Source: Flavobacteriaceae bacterium (lineage in GTDB: Bacteria > Bacteroidota > Bacteroidia > Flavobacteriales > Flavobacteriaceae). Taken from it: 37,034 nt of DNA. Numbering within the stretch: position 1 is the stretch's first letter; the number at the start of each line of letters is the position of its first letter. Below the pieces are notes generated by a model, which saw only the letters and a program-made list of their open reading frames with translations, had not been told where the DNA came from and ran no database searches. Positions 16,694 through 24,310 of this stretch are shown here, piece by piece. Location of the stretch: NCBI GenBank assembly GCA_947482805.1, contig CANKLK010000004.1, forward strand, positions 1-37,034, in the 5' to 3' direction. Position numbers and translations under genes: made by a program.

Positions 16694-17713
16694 ATGAAAA
16701 GAAAAGTTACGCTAAAGCAAATTGCCAAAGAACTAGATGTGTCAATATCAACTGTATCTAAATCACTAAAAAATAGCTTAGAAATTAGCGAAGATACTAG
16801 GCAAAAAATACAGGCATTTGCAAAACTTTATAACTATAAACCTAACAATATTGCACTGAGTTTAAAAAACAGAAAAACTAAGACAATTTGTATTATTATT
16901 CCTGAAATTATTCATCACTTTTTTGCAACCGTAATTAGCGGCGTTGAAAATGTTGCAAATGAAAATGGTTATAATGTACTAGTTTGTTTATCCGATGAAT
17001 CTTTTGATAAAGAAGTAATTAATATGGAAATGTTAGCCAACGGAAGCATTGACGGTTTCATTATGTCACTATCAAAAGAAACTCAACAGAAGAAAGATTT
17101 TCATCATATTGTAGAAGTAATTAATCAAGGCATGCCTGTAGTTATGTTTGACCGAGTTACCAATGACATTTTATGTGATAAAGTAATTATTGATGATAAT
17201 TTAGCTGCATTTAATGCTACTCAATTTCTTATCGATAAAGGATTTAGAAAAATAGCTTTGATAACTACAGTTGATTACGTAAGTGTTGGTATACTAAGAA
17301 CTCAAGGATATATTAAAGCGCTAAAAAATAATGATATTAGTGTTAACGAGAATTTAATTCTCAAAATTGAAGATACAGAAAACTTTGAAGCTTTAATCGA
17401 AGACCTGTTGGTAAATAATGACCTAGATGCCATTTTTGCTGTAAATGAAATTTTTGCTGTAAATGCCATTAAATTAGCAAGAAAACTAAATGTCAAAGTA
17501 CCGGAAGAACTTTCAATCATTGGTTTTACAGATGGGATTATTTCAAAATATTCAACGCCAAGCATCTCAACAGTAAGCCAAAATGGTATAAAAATGGGTG
17601 GAAAGGCAGCAAAAATGCTTATTGAAAGATTGGAATCAGAAGAGGAAGAAGACGAACAATACAGCACGGAAGTCATCGAAACTGAATTAGTAGAAAGAGA
17701 ATCTACAATTTAA
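16694..17713 (+). CDS. LacI-family transcriptional regulator of the glucan locus
   Basis: This 339-residue protein has an N-terminal LacI helix-turn-helix at about residues 5-25 ('TLKQIAKELDVSISTVSKSL') and the hinge region following 'YNYKPNNIALSLKN'. A periplasmic-binding-like sensor domain starts at about 65 ('ICIIIPEIIHHFFATVISG') and ends with 'LSIIGFTDG'. The C-terminal tail is unusually acidic ('ESEEEEDEQ'). It is divergent from susC and upstream of the transporter gene, so it probably responds to maltose or a related sugar and controls both arms. Bacteroides sus loci use the unrelated SusR, whereas flavobacterial alpha-glucan loci often carry a LacI-type regulator. The effector and sign of control cannot be read from the sequence. 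Confidence 0.92.
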   Translation: MKRKVTLKQIAKELDVSISTVSKSLKNSLEISEDTRQKIQAFAKLYNYKPNNIALSLKNRKTKTICIIIPEIIHHFFATVISGVENVANENGYNVLVCLSDESFDKEVINMEMLANGSIDGFIMSLSKETQQKKDFHHIVEVINQGMPVVMFDRVTNDILCDKVIIDDNLAAFNATQFLIDKGFRKIALITTVDYVSVGILRTQGYIKALKNNDISVNENLILKIEDTENFEALIEDLLVNNDLDAIFAVNEIFAVNAIKLARKLNVKVPEELSIIGFTDGIISKYSTPSISTVSQNGIKMGGKAAKMLIERLESEEEEDEQYSTEVIETELVERESTI

Positions 17714-17786
17714 ACTTTTTATCAAAAAAAACCAATTGTAAATCCAAATTATAAAAACTTTTATATATTTACTGCCAATTATCAAA

Positions 17787-17806
17787 GCTTATACTTTTAC
17801 TTCGAA
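17787..17806. repeat. 20-bp shared element, copy at transporter promoter
   Basis: This is the exact second copy of GCTTATACTTTTACTTCGAA (first at 16500-16519). It ends 62 bases before the MFS start and follows a weak -7-like TATATTTA at 17764-17771. Finding it at both divergent arms suggests a shared regulator site. Confidence 0.85.
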
Positions 17807-17823
17807 GACAAAAAATAAGTTTT

Positions 17824-17869
17824 GATAAGCATTGCGCTTATCGTATTTCTAACCAATAAATTACGATAA
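17824..17869 (+). promoter_or_regulatory. transporter leader with two competing hairpins
   Basis: GATAAGC (17824-17830) can pair with GCTTATC (17836-17842). TTATCGTA (17838-17845) can instead pair with TACGATAA (17862-17869), whose last base is the A of the ATG. The two stems share bases 17838-17842, so only one can form at a time. The second stem would occlude the start region. The first may alternatively be a DNA operator. Confidence 0.5.
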
Positions 17870-19275
17870 TGGAAAAGCGTAAGTTAAGTTTCTGGCAAAT
17901 TTGGAACATGAGTTTCGGATTTCTAGGGATACAATTTGGATTTGCCCTTCAAGGTGGATTCATGTCTAGAATATTTCAAACTCTTGGTGCCGAAGTAGAT
18001 GATATTCCTGGTTTATGGATTGCAGCTCCTTTAACAGGTCTTTTAGTTCAACCAATTATAGGATACTTATCGGATAACACTTGGAGCCCTAAATTTGGCA
18101 GAAGAAAACCATATTTCCTTATTGGAGCAATTTTAGCATCTATTACTTTATTTTTCATGCCTCACTCGCCAGTCCTTTGGATTGCCGCTGGATTATTATG
18201 GGTTTTAGATTCTTCAATAAATATAAGCATGGAACCTTTTCGTGCTCTTGTTGCCGATAAATTACCTGAATCACAACGCTCAAATGGTTTTGTAATTCAA
18301 ACTCTAATTATCGGAATTGGAACTTGGATCGCTAGTAACTTACCTTGGTTGGTAAACAAATTAGGAGTTTCTAATGAAGCTGCAGCTGGTGTGATTCCTC
18401 CATCGGTTATTGTAGCGTTTTCAGTAGGTGCATTTGTTTTTTTTGCAAGTATATTATACACTATAATCACAACTAAAGAAGATCCACCTGCAGATTTAGA
18501 GAAATTTAAATCAGAAAAAAAAGAATCCCGTTTTATACCAGATTTGATAAAAAGCATGAAAGAAATGCCTCCAACAATGAAAAAACTTGGATTAATTCAA
18601 TTTTTCAGTTGGTTTGCTTTTTTTACAATGTGGAGTTTATCAATGCCCGCTTTAACTGAGCATGTTTTTAATTCACCTAAACCAGATGTAAAAGAATATG
18701 CCCAATTAGATAAAGAAGGTAGTGCATTAAAAAATGACAATAAAGAAGTGATTTATCTCAATGCTGAAAAAAAATTAGAATACGAATCTAAAGACAAAGT
18801 TTATAATGACGCTGCCGATTTGGTCGGATCAGCAACAGGAGTTTACGGGTTATCCTCAATGGCTTTTGCATTATTACTTACTTTTTACACAATGAAAAAC
18901 AAAATAAATAGAAAATATATTCACATGGGTTCTTTAATTCTTGGTGGATTAGGTTTTATTTATATGTTTTATGCTACCCCTTCAACTTTAATGTATTCCT
19001 TTATATTAATAGGTTTCTCTTGGGGAAGTATTTTATCAATGCCTTATGCCATGCTATCAAGTTCGGTAAACCCAAATAAAATGGGAATGATGATGGGATT
19101 ATTCAATATGTTTATTGTAATTCCACAAATTATTGCTGCTCTTGGCGGAATCAATTATTTGTACAAATTAATTGGGGAAGCACACATTAATGCTATGATT
19201 TTAGCTGGATTATCACTAATTATTGCTGGATTATGTAATTTCTTTATTACAGACAAAAACGCAATTTCAGGTTAA
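17869..19275 (+). CDS. MFS maltose/disaccharide transporter
   Basis: This 468-residue protein has about 12 hydrophobic helices. The loop 2-3 motif appears as 'GYLSDNTWSPKFGRRKPY' (about residues 64-81), which is typical of the glycoside/SLC45-like major facilitator group. A hydrophilic insert of about 55 residues (near 268-322, Lys/Asp/Glu-rich) separates the two halves. Its place before beta-phosphoglucomutase and GH65 phosphorylase genes argues for importing maltose or short maltodextrins across the inner membrane. It starts the plus-strand catabolic run and carries the 20-bp shared element and a structured leader upstream. The next gene follows 10 bases after the stop. Confidence 0.9.
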   Translation: MEKRKLSFWQIWNMSFGFLGIQFGFALQGGFMSRIFQTLGAEVDDIPGLWIAAPLTGLLVQPIIGYLSDNTWSPKFGRRKPYFLIGAILASITLFFMPHSPVLWIAAGLLWVLDSSINISMEPFRALVADKLPESQRSNGFVIQTLIIGIGTWIASNLPWLVNKLGVSNEAAAGVIPPSVIVAFSVGAFVFFASILYTIITTKEDPPADLEKFKSEKKESRFIPDLIKSMKEMPPTMKKLGLIQFFSWFAFFTMWSLSMPALTEHVFNSPKPDVKEYAQLDKEGSALKNDNKEVIYLNAEKKLEYESKDKVYNDAADLVGSATGVYGLSSMAFALLLTFYTMKNKINRKYIHMGSLILGGLGFIYMFYATPSTLMYSFILIGFSWGSILSMPYAMLSSSVNPNKMGMMMGLFNMFIVIPQIIAALGGINYLYKLIGEAHINAMILAGLSLIIAGLCNFFITDKNAISG

Positions 19276-19285
19276 AAAATTTATA

Positions 19286-19942
19286 ATGACAAACAAAAAA
19301 GCATTCATCTTCGACCTAGACGGTGTTATTGTTGACACAGCCAGATATCATTTTTTGGCCTGGCAAAAGATAGCAGCCGAGTTAGGTGTTGAATTCACAC
19401 CCGAACACAATGAAGAATTAAAAGGAGTAAGTCGTGTTCGTTCGTTAGATATCATTTTGAAACTTGGAAATATTCAAGTATCTGATGAAAATAAAAACAA
19501 ATGGCTTACTCAAAAAAATGAAGATTACCTCGCTTATATTGAACATATGGATGAATCTGAAATTCTTCCGGGCGTTGTCAATATTTTAGAATTTATTAAA
19601 GAAAAAAAACAACTAATCGCATTAGGTTCAGCAAGTAAAAATGCCCGCCCAATACTAGAAAAAGTCAAAATTTTGCACATGTTCGATGTCATTGTTGATG
19701 GAAATGACGTAACCAATGCAAAACCGGATCCGGAAGTTTTTTTGAGGGCAGCGAAATTATTAAATGCAACCAACGAGAATTCTATGGTTTTTGAAGACTC
19801 GGTTGCTGGAATTCAAGCCGCTAATATTGCCAATATGACGAGTATCGGAATTGGCGATGAAAAAATTCTACACGAAGCAAAATACAATTTTAAAGATTTT
19901 ACCTTTATGGATACCTCTTTCATAGAAGCATTCATAGACTAA
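19286..19942 (+). CDS. pgmB: beta-phosphoglucomutase
   Basis: This 218-residue HAD-superfamily protein converts beta-glucose 1-phosphate to glucose 6-phosphate in the cytoplasm. The catalytic 'FDLDGVIVDTA' gives nucleophile D10 and acid/base D12. Further beta-PGM features are 'KGVSRVRSLDIIL', 'LGSASKNA' with the motif II Ser, 'AKPDPEVF' with the motif III Lys, and 'FEDSVAGIQAA' with the metal-binding acid pair. I chose the ATG at 19286, 10 bases after the transporter stop. An upstream in-frame ATG at 19223 lies inside the transporter gene and would add 21 residues without homology. The GH65 gene follows 25 bases later, the classic pairing for maltose phosphorolysis. Confidence 0.93.
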   Translation: MTNKKAFIFDLDGVIVDTARYHFLAWQKIAAELGVEFTPEHNEELKGVSRVRSLDIILKLGNIQVSDENKNKWLTQKNEDYLAYIEHMDESEILPGVVNILEFIKEKKQLIALGSASKNARPILEKVKILHMFDVIVDGNDVTNAKPDPEVFLRAAKLLNATNENSMVFEDSVAGIQAANIANMTSIGIGDEKILHEAKYNFKDFTFMDTSFIEAFID

Positions 19943-19967
19943 AATTGAATGATAAAAGGAAAATTAA

Positions 19968-22271
19968 ATGAATCAAGATTATATCAAACCAGACAACTGG
20001 TCAATTATAGAAGAAGGCTTTGACTTAGAACAAGTTAAATCATCTGAAAGTTTATTCAGCATCGGAAACGGAGCGATGGGACAACGTGCCAATTTTGAAG
20101 AATACTATTCAGGAAAAACTTTCCAGGGTAGTTACATTGCCGGAATATATTATCCTGACAAAACCAAAGTGGGCTGGTGGAAAAATGGGTACCCCGAATA
20201 TTTCGCTAAAGTATTAAATGCACCTAATTGGATTGGAATCAACATCGAAATCAACGGTGAAATATTAGATTTAGCAGCTTGTGCAACAGTGAAAAACTTC
20301 CGTCGCGAACTTAATATGAAAGAAGGAATTTACAACCGTTCTTTTGAAGCAACATTACAAAATGGTAATCAAATTGCCGTAAATGTTCGTAGGTTCCTTT
20401 CATTAGATTTGGATGAAGTTGGTGTAATAAACTATGAAATCACGCCACTAAACAATGATGCTAAAATAGTTTTTAAACCTTATGTTGATGCCGGCGTTCA
20501 TAACGAGGATGCCAACTGGGAAGAAAAATTTTGGGAACCATTAAACGTTAAACATTCAGAAAACGAAGCTTTCGTAACGGCAAGGACTTTCAAAACTCAT
20601 TTTACGGCAACAACCTTCATGCAGAACAGTATTTTACTTAATGCTGAAAATCTGAAAATTTCACCCATAAATGTTGAAGCAACTAAAGAAAAAGTTCAAT
20701 TTACTTATGAAGTTGCTGTAACCAAAGGTCAAACAGTTTCGCTACAAAAATTGGGCGGTTATACCGTTTCAATGAATCACGAAAACACGCAAATTGCAGC
20801 TCAAAATGTTATTGCGAAAGCATTATCATTTGGCTACGACCAATTAGTAAATAATCAAATTGCAGCTTGGGCAAAAATTTGGGAAATGAGCGATATCACT
20901 ATTGATGGCGATGTAAAAGCGCAACAAGGAATTCGTTTTAATATTTTCCATTTAAATCAAACGTATTTAGGGAAAGATTCCCGTTTGAATATTGGTCCAA
21001 AAGGATTTACCGGCGAAAAATATGGCGGCTCAACCTATTGGGATACCGAAGCCTATTGCATTCCGTTTTATATGGCTACCAAAGACCAACAAGTTGCTCG
21101 AAATCTTTTGGCTTATCGCTACAATCAACTAGACAAAGCTATTGAAAATGCAGGTAAATTAGGTTTTACAAATGGTGCCGCTTTGTATCCAATGGTAACT
21201 ATGAATGGTGAAGAATGTCACAACGAATGGGAAATCACCTTTGAAGAAATTCATAGAAATGGAGCAATCGCTTTCGCTATTTTTAACTATTACCGATTTA
21301 CAGGCGACTACTCTTATATTCCTGAAAAAGGATTAGAAGTCTTAATCGGAATTGCCCGTTTTTGGCATCAAAGAGCTACATTTTCTACTTTTAGAAATCA
21401 GTATGTTATTTTGGGCGTTACGGGTCCTAATGAATATGAAAACAACGTCAATAATAATTTCTATACTAATTATTTAGCCAAGTGGTGTATTGATTATACC
21501 ATGGAGCAAATCAACAAAGTTGAGAAAGAATACAATGCTGATTATACAAGAATAATGAGCAAAGTAAAATTAGACGCTACCGAAATTGGACATTGGAAAA
21601 AAGTTGCAGACAATATGTACTTCCCTTTTTCAGAAGAGCATGATGTGTATTTACAACAAGATGGTTTTTTAGATAAAGAATTGGTAAAAGTGCATGATTT
21701 AGACAAATCCCAACGACCAATCAATCAAAAATGGTCTTGGGACAGAATTTTGCGTTCGCCTTACATCAAACAAGCGGATACTTTACAAGGTTTCTATTTC
21801 TTCGAAGATCATTTCAGCAAAGAACAACTGGAAAAACATTTCGATTTCTACGAACCATTTACGGTTCATGAAAGTTCGCTTTCGCCTTGTGTTCACTCCA
21901 TTCAGGCTGCTACTTTGGGCAGAATGGAACAAGCATATACGTTCTATTTAAGAACATCACGTTTGGATTTGGATGATTACAACAAAGAAGTCGAAGAAGG
22001 TTTACACATCACATCCATGGCAGGAACTTGGATGAGTATTGTAGAAGGTTTTGGCGGAATGAGAGTCAAAAATGATGCCCTGCATTTCGAACCAAGAATT
22101 CCAAAAGAGTGGAATGGGTATTCGTTTAAAATCAATTTTAGAAACCAAATTCTGAAAGTTTCCGTTCATCAAAACGAAACTAATTTTACTCTTGAAGGTG
22201 ATACTAGAATTTCTGTTTTTGTAAATGGCAAAGAGATTTTAGTGGAACCAAATAGTTTGGTAACAGTATAA
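19968..22271 (+). CDS. GH65 phosphorylase, probably maltose phosphorylase
   Basis: This 767-residue protein has the complete GH65 layout: an N-terminal beta-sandwich (to about 270), a helical linker, an (alpha/alpha)6 barrel, and a C-terminal beta domain ending near 'VNGKEILVEPNSL'. The active-site segment 'HNEWEITFEEIHRN' (418-431) and 'GPNEYENNVNNNFYTN' are characteristic. Maltose phosphorylase makes beta-glucose 1-phosphate and glucose; the adjacent beta-phosphoglucomutase gene strongly supports a phosphorylase rather than a hydrolase. Trehalose or kojibiose specificity cannot be excluded by eye. There is no signal peptide, so it is cytoplasmic. A good AAGGA-type purine run precedes the ATG. 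Confidence 0.93.
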   Translation: MNQDYIKPDNWSIIEEGFDLEQVKSSESLFSIGNGAMGQRANFEEYYSGKTFQGSYIAGIYYPDKTKVGWWKNGYPEYFAKVLNAPNWIGINIEINGEILDLAACATVKNFRRELNMKEGIYNRSFEATLQNGNQIAVNVRRFLSLDLDEVGVINYEITPLNNDAKIVFKPYVDAGVHNEDANWEEKFWEPLNVKHSENEAFVTARTFKTHFTATTFMQNSILLNAENLKISPINVEATKEKVQFTYEVAVTKGQTVSLQKLGGYTVSMNHENTQIAAQNVIAKALSFGYDQLVNNQIAAWAKIWEMSDITIDGDVKAQQGIRFNIFHLNQTYLGKDSRLNIGPKGFTGEKYGGSTYWDTEAYCIPFYMATKDQQVARNLLAYRYNQLDKAIENAGKLGFTNGAALYPMVTMNGEECHNEWEITFEEIHRNGAIAFAIFNYYRFTGDYSYIPEKGLEVLIGIARFWHQRATFSTFRNQYVILGVTGPNEYENNVNNNFYTNYLAKWCIDYTMEQINKVEKEYNADYTRIMSKVKLDATEIGHWKKVADNMYFPFSEEHDVYLQQDGFLDKELVKVHDLDKSQRPINQKWSWDRILRSPYIKQADTLQGFYFFEDHFSKEQLEKHFDFYEPFTVHESSLSPCVHSIQAATLGRMEQAYTFYLRTSRLDLDDYNKEVEEGLHITSMAGTWMSIVEGFGGMRVKNDALHFEPRIPKEWNGYSFKINFRNQILKVSVHQNETNFTLEGDTRISVFVNGKEILVEPNSLVTV

Positions 22272-22283
22272 AATAATTAATTG

Positions 22284-22348
22284 AACCATATAAGGCATAT
22301 AAGTTCATTTAAGTTTTTCTTATTTGTCCTTATATGCCTCATATGGTT
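22284..22348. repeat. inverted-repeat element between GH65 and GH13 genes
   Basis: AACCATATAAGGCATATAAG (22284-22303) and CTTATATGCCTCATATGGTT (22329-22348) are 20-base arms with one mismatch (a wobble in RNA) and a 25-base loop. It nearly fills the 92-base gap. It resembles AACCAT(T)AAGGCAT(T)AAG-type repeats seen at 28371 in this window. Confidence 0.85.
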
Positions 22349-22363
22349 TATAAATAGCGAGCT

Positions 22364-24223
22364 ATGAAAAAAGTGTTTTTCTTCTTCCTAATTTCTTATT
22401 CAGCTTTAGCACAACCCGAGGCCAAAGGCCAAACTAGCAAAGCAATTGACAAAGTTGAACCACCATTTTGGTATGAAGGAATGAACCATGCTGATTTGCA
22501 AATTATGTTCTATGGAAAGAACATTTCCCAAAACGAAGTTACTGTTTCTAATAAAATAATCATCAAAGGCATTCAAAAAACAGAAAATCCTAACTATGTT
22601 TTTGTGACTATTGACACCAAAAATATTCCTGCACAGGATTTAATTTTTACATTTAAAAACGGCAAAAAATCATTTACTATAAACTACTCCATTAAAGCAA
22701 GGAGAGAGAATTCTAAATTTAGAAAAAGTTATGATAGCTCGGATGTTATCTATCTTATCATGTCGGATCGATTTGCCAATGGAAATCCAAATAACGACAG
22801 TTCAACTGAAGCTACTGAAAAAGCCAATCGCAATTTGCCTGGCGGAAGACATGGTGGCGATATTGAAGGTATAATTAATCATTTAGATTATATCAAAGAA
22901 TTAGGCGCAACCGCTATATGGTGTACACCCCTTTGTGAAGACAATGATGAAAGCTATTCCTATCATGGCTATGGCCAATCCGATGTTTATAAAATTGATC
23001 CGCGATATGGAACCAATAAGGATTATCTTAGATTAAGTGAAGAGTTACATAAAAAGGGAATGAAAAACATTATGGATTATGTAACCAATCATTGGGGTTG
23101 GCAACATTGGATGTATAAAGACTTGCCTACTAAAGATTGGGTTCATCAATTTCCAGAGTTTACACAATCCAACTACAGAATGACATCGCAATTTGATACC
23201 AATGCTTCAAAAATTGATGCTAAAAATTGTATGGATGGTTGGTTTGTAAAATCAATGCCCGATTTAAACCAATCCAATCCATTAGTTTTAAATTACCTGA
23301 TACAAAATGCAATTTGGTGGATTGAATATGCCGATTTGGATGGGTTCAGAGTAGATACATATTCCTATAACGACAAGGAAGGAATTTCCAAATGGACCAA
23401 AGCAATCACCGATGAATATCCGCATTTTAATATTGTTGGTGAAGTCTGGATGCATAATCAAGCGCAAATGGCTTATTGGCAAAAAGACAGTAAAATTGGA
23501 GCCATTCAAAGTTTTAATTCCTATTTACCATCGGTTATGGATTTTACTTTACACGATGCTTTTAGCACAAGTTTTAATGAAGACCAAGCCTCTTGGGATA
23601 AAGGAATAGTTAAAGTATATGAAAACTTCACGAATGATTTTTTATATGCAAATCCTAATAATATTTTGACTTTTATTGAAAATCACGACACCAACCGGTT
23701 TAACGAAATCTATAAAAACGATTTCAAAAAATACCAAATGGCAACGACTCTTATTGCAACTGTTCGTGGAATTCCACAATTATATTATGGTACCGAAATT
23801 GGCATGGCTGGAGACAAAAACAAAGGCGATGCTGACATTAGAAAAGATTTCCCAGGCGGTTGGAATGGCGACACCAATAATGCCTTCACCAAAGCCGGTA
23901 GAACAAATGAACAGCAAAAATATTTTGATTTCACTTCTAAATTATTCAACTGGAGGAAATCAAAATCAGTAATTCACAATGGGAAAATGACACATTATAT
24001 TCCCGAAAATAATGTGTATGTTTATTTCCGTTATAATGAAAGTGAAAGTGTTATGGTTGTTATCAATAACAGTAACGAAACACAGACATTCAAAACCAAT
24101 CGCTTTGCTGAAAACATTCAGAATCATAAATCTGGAATGGATATTTTATCTGGTAAGAATATTGATTTAAAAAATGATATTGCCATCGACGGAAAATCTG
24201 TTTTTGTTTTAGAATTAAAATAA
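22364..24223 (+). CDS. GH13 neopullulanase/cyclomaltodextrinase-like enzyme (SusA-like)
   Basis: This 619-residue exported enzyme has a signal peptide (1-17, 'YSALAQ'). A cyclomaltodextrinase-type N-terminal beta domain spans about residues 31-112 ('VEPPFWYEGMNHADLQIMFYG'). The GH13 barrel starts with 'VIYLIMSDRFANG' (128-140). Catalytic residues are D331 ('DGFRVDTYSY'), E360 ('VGEVWM') and D442 ('IENHDTNRF'). A small C-terminal beta domain closes it. The layout matches SusA-type neopullulanases that cut imported oligosaccharides in the periplasm. Residues 18-23 (PEAKGQ) are encoded by a GC-rich GGCCAAAGGCC palindrome and look atypical at the mature N-terminus. It follows GH65 after the inverted repeat. 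Confidence 0.92.
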   Translation: MKKVFFFFLISYSALAQPEAKGQTSKAIDKVEPPFWYEGMNHADLQIMFYGKNISQNEVTVSNKIIIKGIQKTENPNYVFVTIDTKNIPAQDLIFTFKNGKKSFTINYSIKARRENSKFRKSYDSSDVIYLIMSDRFANGNPNNDSSTEATEKANRNLPGGRHGGDIEGIINHLDYIKELGATAIWCTPLCEDNDESYSYHGYGQSDVYKIDPRYGTNKDYLRLSEELHKKGMKNIMDYVTNHWGWQHWMYKDLPTKDWVHQFPEFTQSNYRMTSQFDTNASKIDAKNCMDGWFVKSMPDLNQSNPLVLNYLIQNAIWWIEYADLDGFRVDTYSYNDKEGISKWTKAITDEYPHFNIVGEVWMHNQAQMAYWQKDSKIGAIQSFNSYLPSVMDFTLHDAFSTSFNEDQASWDKGIVKVYENFTNDFLYANPNNILTFIENHDTNRFNEIYKNDFKKYQMATTLIATVRGIPQLYYGTEIGMAGDKNKGDADIRKDFPGGWNGDTNNAFTKAGRTNEQQKYFDFTSKLFNWRKSKSVIHNGKMTHYIPENNVYVYFRYNESESVMVVINNSNETQTFKTNRFAENIQNHKSGMDILSGKNIDLKNDIAIDGKSVFVLELK

Positions 24224-24227
24224 TAAT

Positions 24228-24298
24228 TGTCATTCTGACAAAGAAGGAATCTCATAATCTTAAGTTAATGTGATTTCTCCAAATGGTCGAAATGACAA
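24228..24298. repeat. imperfect two-armed intergenic repeat
   Basis: The gap between the GH13 and GH31 genes starts with TTGTCATTCTGACAAAGAAG and ends with the complement-type arm TGGTCGAAATGACAA. The outer arms TTGTCATT/AATGACAA are perfect, and GGAATCTCA/TGTGATTTC inside are partly complementary. From memory, TTGTCATTCTGA-type elements are widespread in Bacteroidota intergenic DNA. Confidence 0.65.
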
Positions 24299-24310
24299 AA
24301 CAATAAACAT

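Noticed and set aside
17432..17465. 18-bp tandem repeat in the LacI-type gene giving FAVNEIFAVNAI
   Set aside because: The segment has the normal length for the LacI-family position 'DAIFA..D..A.GA', so it is not an insertion; the similarity is chance or mild conversion.
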